Source of the DNA: Udeniomyces pyricola
Lineage: Eukaryota; Basidiomycota; Tremellomycetes; Cystofilobasidiales; Mrakiaceae
Assembly: GCA_039545295.1 (NCBI GenBank)
Contig: BCIK01000006.1
Coordinates: forward strand, 496,001 to 560,000
Length of the DNA stretch: 64,000 nt
Direction of reading: 5' to 3'
In this document: piece after piece, positions 12,843-25,222 of the stretch
Layout of the letters: the number at the start of each line of letters is the position of its first letter
Position numbering within the stretch: position 1 is the stretch's first letter
Position numbers and translations under genes: made by a program
The notes under the pieces: model-generated
Told to the model about the DNA's origin: nothing
The model's input: the letters and a program-made list of their open reading frames with translations, nothing else
Databases searched by the model: none

Positions 12843-13894
12843 TCATAGGGGAAAGGGCTTGAGCAAGGATGAGGGGTTAAAGAGAGAGAGAGAGAGAGCT
12901 TCCTGGGGTGGGATCCACGAGTGGAAGGGAGGGGATCAAGAACGAAATATATGGTCTAGACAGTTTCTTTTTCTTTCTCTCTTTTTGTTACTATACATAT
13001 TCTTTCCCCCTTCCTTTTTCGATCTCAACCTGTTAGACCAACAGCTTTCGAGGTCATCTTGCACTGTAAATCATCCAGGAACCCGTCCTGTGCATGTTCT
13101 CTCTTCTTTGATCCTTGATCTTGATCTTGATCTGTTTCTTCTTCTTCTTCTTCGATGTGTCTCTTGGCTCTTATACTTCCCACTCCCTCCCCCCTACTAC
13201 GTACGTATTACCAAGTACTACTAGGCTACGACTACCATATGTACTACCACATTTCTTTCCCTCTTTCCTTCTTTTTCCTTCTTTTTCCTTCTTTTTCCTT
13301 CTTTTTCCTTCTTTTTCTTTTTTTTTCTTTCTTTTCGATCTGGATCGATGATCATTGATGCATACGCACATGAATTCCCGTTTCGTTACCTCTTCTCACG
13401 CGTACGCACGCTGTTGTCCTGATCCCCCTCCCCCCCCCCNCNCCCCCCCTTTTTTTTTTTTTGTTCTTCGAGCGAACCATGTGGAACCAACCGACCGACC
13501 GAAATCTCAGAGTTGACTCTCATGGCGACTATGTATCATCGAATGCATCATCTGGCCCACTTCGTTCAGTCTTTGCTTGCATCATTGGCATGTGATACTG
13601 GAGCGAGCGGAACGTATGGGAACAGGAAAGGGAAAGGGAAAGGGAAAGGAAGGGGGGAGGGGGAGAAGGAGGAAGATTGAAGGTGCAAGAGGGGATGAAG
13701 TAGGCTTGATGGTTGTTGTATGCCATCGGAATTGACAGAGTTGAAGGGGGAGGGGTCGAAAGAAATCGAGAGGGAAGGAGGGGTTGTTACAACAAAAGGG
13801 GGAAAGAAGGAATTGGGAGGAGCAGATGAGGAATGAGAAGAAAAACAAGCGAGAGAGAAAGAACGAAAAGAGGAAAAAGAAGGTTGAACGCTGT
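12843..13894. other. Convergent intergenic region RDH54 / RPT2
   Basis: This stretch holds the 3' ends of two converging genes. It contains GA and CT microsatellites (for example 12883-12899), a pyrimidine decamer repeat, a poly(C) run with two undetermined bases at 13440 and 13442, and GA-rich DNA from 13610 to 13890. No gene is supported; the open frames are low-complexity products. Confidence 0.5.
13271..13310 (+). repeat. Pyrimidine decamer tandem repeat
   Basis: Four perfect copies of CTTTTTCCTT lie in tandem, with imperfect copies on both sides, in the region downstream of RDH54. The plus strand is purely pyrimidine here, a composition able to form triplex DNA. Confidence 0.8.
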
Positions 13895-16667
<2,773 letters not shown>

Positions 16668-16989
16668 GATTGAGGGTGTATGCGATGGGTGTAGGTGTTG
16701 GTTGGTGTAGGGTGGTGTGTTGGGTGGGTGGTGCGTGGAAGGTTGGCTGGGTGATGTGGACTGCAAGTGGCGTTGGGTGAGAGTGAGAGTGTGAGTGTGA
16801 GTGGGAGTTGATCGAAGTGCATACACTTGATCATCGACCCTATCACACACCACCACCATCATCATCATCATCATCCACCCATATACATATCATCACGATA
16901 CAAGTATATAGATACATTTATATACACACCGTATCACACACACACCCATCTACTCACTCACCCATCCATCCATCCATCCCTCATCAACC
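16668..16989. promoter_or_regulatory. Divergent promoter, RPT2 / SDE2
   Basis: About 320 bp separate the two divergent starts. The region holds GT-rich repeats (16786-16804), an (ATC)n tract near 16857-16876 and CA/CATC-rich repeats up to the SDE2 start. I could not find an exact proteasome-associated control element (GGTGGCAAA) on either strand. Confidence 0.45.
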
Positions 16990-18476
16990 ATGATCTCTCT
17001 TACCCTCACGCTTCCTCAACCGCTTGCCCCTCTCTCTCTCCAACTCCCCTCGACGACCCCACTCGCGACCGTCCTCCCAACCTATACCAACCTCCCCGCG
17101 TCCGCCCTCTCGTCCCTCTACCTCCGAACCCGTTCCAACGCCTTCCCTTCTCCCCAAGCCACCCTCGCTTCCCTCCTCCCCCCTTCATCATCCGACAGCC
17201 AAACCGACTATGACTCTCACCTCGACCTCCAAGTCGGTTGCCGATTCCTCGGTGGCAAAGGTGGCTTCGGTGCCATGCTTCGAGCGACCGGTGGCAAGAT
17301 GTCCTCCCAGAAAGCGAGCAACAACGACAGCTGTCGGGACCTCAGCGGAAGAAGGTTGAGTACCATCAAGGAGGCCAAAAAGTGAGCCTTCGAGCTGCGT
17401 CTCTTTTTAGCGTCTCGCGCGTTGGGAACGGGTTATGGATATGGTGGACAGGCATTGTTAGACCCAGATTGGACCTTGTTTGTCAGTCAGTCAGCGTGGG
17501 CTGGGTTCGGTCCGTTGTGCACGGTCACTCGCCCGGCCTCCTTGTCTCAACTCGGCACGACCTTGTGCGCCATTGCATGCATATTCGTTTAAATGAGAAC
17601 CGATATCTTGCACGAGTCCCACGAGATCCTACCCTACCCAATTCAATCAAATCGTCAACTCGTAGCGGCGATGATCGCGCGTGCTTCGTCTCTCTCTCGG
17701 CGAAACGCGTCTTGGCTAACTGATTAACCTCTTTTCCCTTTCAGAGCTGCCGAACTTCTCGAACTCGAAGCTTCCCACAACAAGAACACGGCCGAAGCCG
17801 CTCGTCAAAAGCTCGAAGCCCTCGAACGTCAACTCGGCATCTCCTCTTCTTCTTCCTCGCGTCCTCCCCCGACCATCAACGGTGACCGTTCCGCCAGTGG
17901 TTCCGACGACGAACCCTCGGCGTCATCCTCATCCCGCTCAGTCGATCAACAACAGCCTCAGCGAACCAAGCTGACTCAACAAGACCTCGTCGATCTCGCC
18001 GCGAAGCGTCACAAGTTTGAGGACTCCAAGTTCCTCGAGGAGAGTCGCGAGATCAAGGACAACGTTAGGAGTGCCGTCTCAGCAGGTAAGACACCCCTCC
18101 CCCCCCCCCTCCCCCCAATCATCAAAATCTGGTCCTTTTTACCGTTTTTTCTTCTCTTCTTTGCTCTTGAAACCGTGTTGTTCTAATAGACTAGAGACTA
18201 GATTTCTCCCAAGTCAGCGTAAAAGCTCCCATGTAATCGTTACTGATCCATTTCATGTCTCTTTACATCTTTTCTCGGTTCCATCCTTTCCCTTCCTTGC
18301 GCTTCTATCTCCCTAACCATCCCTTCCTCTATTTTCCAAACACCCCCCCCCCTTTTCCTCTATCTATCCTCGCCTTCCGCTTGATTGTTTTAGGTCTCCT
18401 CAAGAAGAGGAAGAAAGCCAAGCTGACGGCTGCGGGAGGAAGTGGAGTCGCTGCCGTTGCTGCTCCTTCCGCTTAA
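16990..18476 (+). CDS. SDE2: Sde2, ubiquitin-fold splicing and genome-stability factor
   Basis: Sde2 is made as a precursor with an N-terminal ubiquitin-like fold. Cleavage after a Gly-Gly releases a C-terminal fragment starting with Lys, which in fission yeast joins the spliceosome and aids removal of selected introns, and in humans acts in replication-stress control. Three exons (16990-17381, 17745-18085, 18394-18476) give 271 aa. The ubiquitin-like part covers about residues 1-89 and ends in GCRFLGG; processing is expected between Gly89 and Lys90 (LGG/KGGFG). The downstream signature GGKMSSQKASNNDSCRDLSG is diagnostic, followed by RRLSTIKEAK. The end is a Lys/Arg patch (LLKKRKKAK). The ATG at 16990 is the first in frame and gives a full ubiquitin-like domain. 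Confidence 0.93.
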
Positions 18477-19716
18477 CAACATAACTTGATACACCACCTC
18501 CCCTCCGGCCTCCTCGAAAACCTCCTTGCCCGTTTCCCTCCCCTGGTTTTTACCTTTTATTTTCCATGGAAAACTAGCTTCTCCTTTGGTTCGTTCCTTC
18601 TTTGACGTTCTTTCGTTCTGGTTCCTTTCTTTCTTTCTTTGATTCCTCTGATTTTTTTCGGTGTCGGGCTTCTTTACATAGTGCATCGTCCGCTTATCGT
18701 ACAGCTTCCCTCTGCCCCCTCCTCCTCCCCCCCCCTCACCCTTTACTATTTCCCCTTCTCTGCGCGCGGGCGGACGGCCGGCCTATGATGTAACTGTCCT
18801 CTCCTATGATATCCCAACGTTCAATCTTCCTTCGATCTCGAAAAAAAAAAAAAAGAACAAAAGAAGGAAAACTCGTTGGGACTTTGAAAAATAGAAAGAA
18901 AGAAAGAAAAAAAAAATTAATTTTAATTTTAAGAATAGGATAAAATTGAGAGGATTGACCGATCGCAGGGAAGCCCTCATGAGTGTGTACGCCTCCCTAA
19001 AAACTTGTACAAGCAAGTTAAGCAAGCCACTAACGAGAAAAGAGGATGTGGAGGTGGAAAAGGGTTTAAAGAAAGAAAAGGGGGGGGGGAAAGGGGAAGG
19101 GGAAGGGGAGACGCGGTTTGCAGGAACAAGGGATCGGGGTCGAAGAGAGGAGGGCGAAAAAGAACTTGAAGATGGATGGATGAGAGGATGGTCGACGGAG
19201 GAGTGAGCCAAAGAGATTCAGAGAGAGAGAAGAGACTCAAGAACGACGTAAGTCGACGCGAGTGAGACAGCGAGAAGAAGAAGAAGGAGAATAACAGATA
19301 AAAAGGAGAAGAAAAAGAAGAAGAAGAAAGTGACATAAAAAAAAATGAGAGAGAAGGGCTGATCGCATGTGGGTCGAGCTAGGTAGGAGGAGCGATCATG
19401 AGGCCGGCTGATACACACACACACACAGAAGAGGAAGATAAAAAAAAAAAAAACGAAGCAGAATGGAGGGCCTGACAAGGCACGTACAAAGCAAGAACAT
19501 GACATAACACAGGAAAGGTATCCTGAAAGACAATGAGGAAACGACAGAACCACTCCAAACGACAGGACAAGGAGTCAAGGGTAGTGTAAGTACTATAAGA
19601 GAAAGAGAGAGAGAGAGCAAACAAGATATCGGAAGAAAGGAAGAAAGGAAGAAAGAAAAGAAGAAGAAGAAAAAAAAAACGTTGAAAGGTATCAATCATC
19701 CCTCTCCTCCTATGAA
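18477..19716. other. Convergent intergenic region SDE2 / MUB1
   Basis: About 1.2 kb lies between two gene 3' ends. The left half is pyrimidine-rich and the right half purine-rich on the plus strand (A13 at 18841, GGGGAAGGGG tracts near 19081-19110, GA repeats at 19602-19618, a GGAAGAAA repeat near 19630-19665, CA dinucleotides at 19411-19427). Open frames here are low-complexity. I see no gene. Confidence 0.5.
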
Positions 19717-22700
19717 TCAACCGCTCATCTCAACGTCTCCATCGTCCCCTCCACCGTTCAATCGACTCCCTCCACCACTTCCACTTCCGCTCCCACTTCC
19801 TCCCAATCTCTCATGTTGCCTAACAGTCCTCTCCCTCTCCCTCCCTTCTCCACCAACGGCACCGATCGTCGACGCCACGACTGTCCGTTCCCTCTCCCTC
19901 TCCCTTTCCTTCTCTCTCTCCTTTTCTCGCTCTCGCTCACGACGCGTCTCCTCTCCACTCTGACTGAGCGCCCGGAAAAAGGATCGTCGAGCCGGAGGAC
20001 GCTGTTGCTGTTGTTGTTGTTGTTCTTCAGTCACGCCTTCAACAGAAAGGTGACTTCCCGAATGGGCGGCGGCGGCATCGAGACCGTGCGAGGTCGAAGC
20101 CGAGAGAGGATATCCTAAACTGGTGTTAGAATGGTGGTTGATAGAGGAGGAAGCAGACGAAGAGGAAGAGGAACCCAAGTTGAGACGTGGGACAAAGTTG
20201 AATGCCCGTGCGAAAGCAGACGATGCCGAACTCGGCAGCATGGAACTACGATGACTCGAGGACGACGCGGCAGCAGCAGCAGCAACATGGCCAGATCCGG
20301 ATGATGCAGCTTGCTGTTGACTTGACGAAGGTTGTTGAGGATGAAACAGAGGCGAAAGAGATCGAGCAATGGCAGGGGGGAAAGAGCTGGTAGCAGACGC
20401 CGTCGGTAACGAGAGTGATGGAACAGTTGGCGACGTCGACGCGAGCGAAGCCTCACTGGGCGTCGAAGTCGAGAGTTGTCTAGATGGATGGGGCATCGTA
20501 CTTGGATGGTGGGTGCTTGGACCAGCGAGCGAAGACGTGGAAGAGGTCGTCGAGAGTCCACTGCGCTGCTGCTGTTGTTGAGCAAGATGACGAGAGCTTG
20601 AGCCAGGCGTCAGGCTTGGTACGGCGTTGGCGTCATTCGGGTTGCCGAGGTTGGGATTCCTCGCCGGTCGATTCGGAGTCCAACGAGAGCTACCTGCTTG
20701 TTCGTCACCAACAGTCGGTGGAACTGATCCTGGTCCAATCGTCCGCGTCTGAGACTGAGGCTGATCGACTTGCATCGGAATCGCACCGGGCAGTTGACGG
20801 GGTGTCGGTAGGGATAAGTCCGATGCAGCATCAGGAGTCGTCAATGAAAGGCGACGAGTACCAGAAGCAGGAGGTGGCGGAACCGGGTTCGGGACAGATG
20901 GAGGTGTGTTGGTCATGGCTTGCAGCGCTTGACGCAGGCGACCGCCGGTATTAGGTGCGGTTGTGGAAGGCGCGGGAGGTAGCACGGGCTCTGGAGGATG
21001 GGAATGATGGTGATGATGACGATGGTGAATGTGCTGGCCTGGGTCCGGGACCTCATTTCGCTCGTCGCCGGCAGGAGCTGGGGGCCTGGCAGGGGCAGCC
21101 GTCAGCGCTGCTCCTGACGTCGAGGCCGATGGACGGGATGACTCTCTCTCCTCGTTGTCGCCCCGTTGACTGAATCATGCCATGAAGTGAATAAGGAGAA
21201 AAACAAAAACAAAAACAAAAACATGTTGTTGAGATACAGGTACAATCTGTCAGAAACCTTTCGGGCAACCCTATCGGTCACAACATCTCAGTATACACTA
21301 CTCACGAGCACCAGAAACGATGACCTTCTGACCACGCTTTAGATTGACACTCCTTGGAGCAATATTTGGCCTTTCGACACCTTCGACACTTGGCAAACTG
21401 CCTCGGCGAGGATTCCCACTTCCCGCAGCTCATGTTGGCGCACTGACGGATCCCTCCTCGACTCTCATCCTTCCGGCAGGCATTGCGCATGATGACGCCA
21501 GCCCAATAGACAATCTCATCCGGCAACTGAGGCACCGTCGGGTCCGTGGGCGAAGGTCGGAACGTGAAGCGCTCGACGAGGGAAAAGATGTTAGGCGTCG
21601 AGGAAAGGTGCCGTCGCTTAGGGAAGGGAGGATCCCCTGGATTCTGCTTGAGATCAAGGTCGGGATGGAACGGCTCGCGGGGTCGGTGGAACGCTTGACG
21701 GACATGGGGGTACTTGGAAAGATAGGCAAGGAGCTGAAGTGAGAGCAAGATATCATCATCCCGGTAGGTTGTCTCGGAGGGCGTGGCGACGTTTCCCTCC
21801 AGGCTGAGGTCGCGTAGCGTTCGCTGCGTTGCTTGAGCGGTGGCGAGGGCAGCGGTCGTCTGCTGAACCAGGAAGCCGCCTGCTCCGGGAGGGGTCGCAG
21901 CCGCAGCCGCACGAGTGTTGTTCGGCGTCGTCGCGTTTGTGAGTTGTTCGAGAAACTGCTCAGGACTCGCGCCCGGGCCGGCTGCATTGGGCGCCCCAGG
22001 GACGGCTGTCAGATCAAGGAAGGCTTGTCGAGGAGTCGCGTCCGTGCCGGTTCGGGGGGTAACGGCTCCGGGGGCTCCGGGCGGGGCACCCATCTGAAGG
22101 TCAACGTTGCCGCCCATCAGTCCCGTTAGATCTGCCTCAACTTCGTTCGTCGTCTCATCGCCCTGAACAATGCCAACCTCCACGTTGATCGCTCCGGCAC
22201 CCGCTGCCGTAACTGCACCGATTCCGCCGACCCGCCCTAAGCCCCCATCTTCGCCGTGATCATCCTGACCATCTCCATCCATTCCGTCGTCTTCACCCTC
22301 ACCGCCGGTCGTCCCTGAATCGCTACCCGTGTTCTGACGCTCGCGTCGCCGCCTTCGAAGTGGAGCAGGCACTGGCCGTCCCATCAGCGTCCCACTACGC
22401 TCCCTACCACCGTTGTTGCCTGTTGGAGTGCCCATCGGAGTCGAGTTATTGCTGACGCCAGGAGAGCTGATGTCACTCACGGTGCCACTATCGTTGGCAA
22501 GAAGCGAGGGGCGACCTCCACGGATAGGGACGGCTGGGGTGGAGGTCGAGGCAAGGCTCGAGGGCTGAGAGGGATCTTGAGAGTCGACCGAGTGACTGGT
22601 GCTGGCGGAAGATGTTCGAGCAGGCAAAGGCCTCTGAGAGTGGGGATGACCCGAGTGAGGGATGGTGATGGGCAGACGCAACGGACCACCTCTTGGTGTG

Positions 22701-24268
22701 GGATCCTCGATCGGGATGGCCCTTGGGCCGGGACTGGGAAAGCTCGTTCCACCAGCAATGACCTGCAACGTGTGCGAAGCTTCTTGAGCAAGTCTTGCTG
22801 TTGCTTCATCTGAGGCAAGGATGAGACCGGCATCGACATCCATCATCATATCCTCGTCTGAGCCCCGCTCGAGCTGTTGTTGATCAGTCGTCGACCTGGT
22901 AAGCCGAGCACGGCTCGGTCCACCTCCCATGGGGATGTCTTCATCTCCAGAAGTCGGAACTGATCCCGGAGCAGAGATATAGTCAATGGGAGAGATAGCA
23001 CCTGAACTGGACGTCGAAGCGAGGGACGAGATGGAGACGGGGATAGTCCGCGCGTGACCGCGATCCTCAGGCGACTGCGACAGCTGAACCTGCGGGACTG
23101 GTCGACGATCTTCATGATCGAGGTTCGTGATAATGGAAGGTGGTGGTGCTGGAGGTTGAGATGGCGCTGACGGGAGGGCTTGTGGACTTGGGGGCAAAGT
23201 GTGTGTACTAGTCGCCGCCGGGAGCGGGAGATCTTGAGATGGATGCTGCTGCTGACGGGGGACGTGGGGAGCGATGGGCGGCGCGGGTCCGGGTCTCTCT
23301 CTCCTTCTTTGAGAGAGGGCTTGACCATACGCACGGGCAGCTGGATTGCCGAGGGGACCAGGCTCGGTACTCAACCCTTTGCTCCGGAGCCAGACCTCGA
23401 GAACCTGGGCAACAACATCGAGTACGCCCGCCTGAACGACACGGGTTCGAATCTGTTCACTTCCTCTAACACCGACGTTGCTCACGCATTGAAACGCCAG
23501 ACTGAACCGGTAGGCGATGGCTCGATCAGGTGAAAGTAGACCGGTCGAGGCTGGAATGGAGGGCGAGATGGAGAGGCCGTAAAGATCGGGAGGGGGAGAG
23601 GGCGGACGGGGGATGGCCGATTGGCGAAGGATGTGTAAGAGTCGCTCGAGTCCGCCGTCAAGGGTCAGAATCTCCCGGATTCTTGGTGAGGTCGAGGTAA
23701 GGTAGGTGAGATGAGTGAGCGAGTTGAGCAAAGGGAGTGCAGAGGTCGTGTCGAGCGCTGCGGAGGGGAGGAGGAGACAAAAGAGGACGAGTCGCGAGGG
23801 CAACGAAGGGAGAGTGCGACCGAGAAGCGTTAGGCAGGTCAGTCAACAACTGAATCAGATCGACGCAGTTCATGTCGGGCAAGCACCCGGGCAACGGATG
23901 GATATGTAGTTATAGCAGTCGTGTGATCTCTAATGGGTCGGGCGAGCGACTGAGCGAATGGTAGATGCATGAAACACGATCATGAAGGGAGAGAGAGAGA
24001 GAGAGCGGCTCGACACGGGAGGAGTTGACGAAGCGAACGACTAGCCAGCTGCCACTGACGTCCCTCGCTACGTGGACCAAGGCTCAGCACTCGATACAGC
24101 GAGCGAACTGGTCCCTCTGAGCTGTCATGGTTTGGGTTTGTGCATGATACGACTAACACGAGACAGATGCGAGGCCGAGCGAAACTTACCTCGTCGGTCA
24201 TAGAGTGCACTCGTGATGCAGACACACGCTCTGTTTTGGGTGGGAAAGGTGTGGTTCGATTCCCTCAT
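19717..24268 (-). CDS. MUB1: MYND zinc-finger protein Mub1/SamB
   Basis: In budding yeast Mub1 partners the ubiquitin ligase Ubr2 to degrade the proteasome-gene activator Rpn4; the Aspergillus homolog SamB affects growth polarity. Three exons (24268-24190, 23757-21306, 21169-19717) give about 1327 aa, roughly twice the usual length. Exon 1 starts MRESN and runs to ITSALYDRR, and the junction gives YDRRALDTTSALPLLNSLTH, matching the SamB N-terminus exactly in style. An armadillo-like N-terminal region follows (ILTLDGGLERLLHILR). The MYND finger near the end of exon 2 has CGKWESS...CRRCRKAKYCSKEC...HRFWC. The 480-residue tail after the finger is Ser/Gln/Pro-rich with a charged RE/KE run and no domain I recognise. 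The first intron (432 nt) is unusually long for this window. Confidence 0.9.
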
Positions 24269-25222
24269 CTTCGTCGGACTCTGTCACCGTCGTTGATCGT
24301 CTTTGGTTGTCAGGGTATGAGGGAGGGAGAGGAAAAGGAGGTTGTTTAAAGATATAAAGGAGTGGGGGAGGGGGGGGGGGAGGGAGGCAGGAAGTGAAGA
24401 AAGGGGCTGACTGAAGCGTGGTGTATCGCGTGATGATGCGGGTGATGGGTGGGTAAGATGGATGAATGGTTGGCCGGATGGATGGATGTGGAGTTCGCGG
24501 TGGACAGACGGTGAAGGAGATGAGTGGTGTGGATAGGAGCCTAGTGTGGTGTGGTTAATGAGATAGTCGGCGGTACTGAGGGAGCAGTTGAGCGCTGAGC
24601 AGCAACCAAGGGGGTGAAGGGGGGGGGNNNNNNNNNNNNNNNNNNNNNNNNNNNNNNNNNNNNNNNNNNNNNNNNNNNNNNNNNNNNNNNNNNNNNNNNN
24701 NNGGGGGGGGGGGGGGGGGGGGGAGGAGGTACCGGGTATGGGGATGATGATGTCTGCGCAGGAGGCGAGAAGGAGAGACTCGAGAGAAAGGAGAGAGTGA
24801 TAATACAAGGGGGAGATGATCTATTTAGTGATTACGTTATTCGTCCATCCAGCATCCGGTTCATCAACATCATCATCAATTCATCCTTATCAATCTCTAG
24901 CCCTGGGCAAGGAGATCACATGTATACATGCACCCATAGATCCAGTTAATGTTTAACTTTGTCCTCATGCCATGCATCATGTGCTACTCCTGCCGAGTGC
25001 AGCGCGAGACCAACATAACCATTCAAATATTTGGTTTAACAAATGACGACGCCGTTCAGCCGATCCACCTCGCGGCAACCCGGCCAGACGTACGTGCTGC
25101 ATGTACGATCTGTTTGTTTCCAACTTCTCGTCGACCGTCTCTATCCACCTCCTCCACCTCATCGCCTTGTCTCCTAGATACTAGGACGCCCCGGCCCGAC
25201 TCCCCATTTGACCCAATCAACC
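24269..25222. other. Divergent intergenic region MUB1 / Rieske-DUF455, with assembly gap
   Basis: About 950 bp lies between divergent starts and must hold both promoters. The middle is a G-rich stretch broken by 75 undetermined bases. A short plus-strand open frame at 24949-25371 lies partly upstream and is read out of frame with the Rieske exon. No other gene is seen. Confidence 0.45.
24628..24702. other. Assembly gap of 75 N between poly(G) runs
   Basis: The N run is bordered by G7-8 on the left and G21 on the right. The true sequence is probably a long poly(G)/poly(C) tract that stopped sequencing or assembly. Confidence 0.9.

Noticed and set aside
12883..12899. GA-rich and CT-rich repeats as mobile-element remnants
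   Set aside because: They are simple repeats without terminal repeats, target-site duplications or transposase sequence.
19717..20985. Separate gene on the minus strand with its own start
   Set aside because: The apparent start is GTG, and the frame continues upstream to a splice acceptor that joins in phase to the MYND exon of MUB1.
24251..24262. GGTTCGATTCC, a perfect tRNA B-box-like motif
   Set aside because: No T-stem or acceptor pairing flanks it, and the minus strand here codes the conserved Mub1 N-terminus (MRESNHTF).
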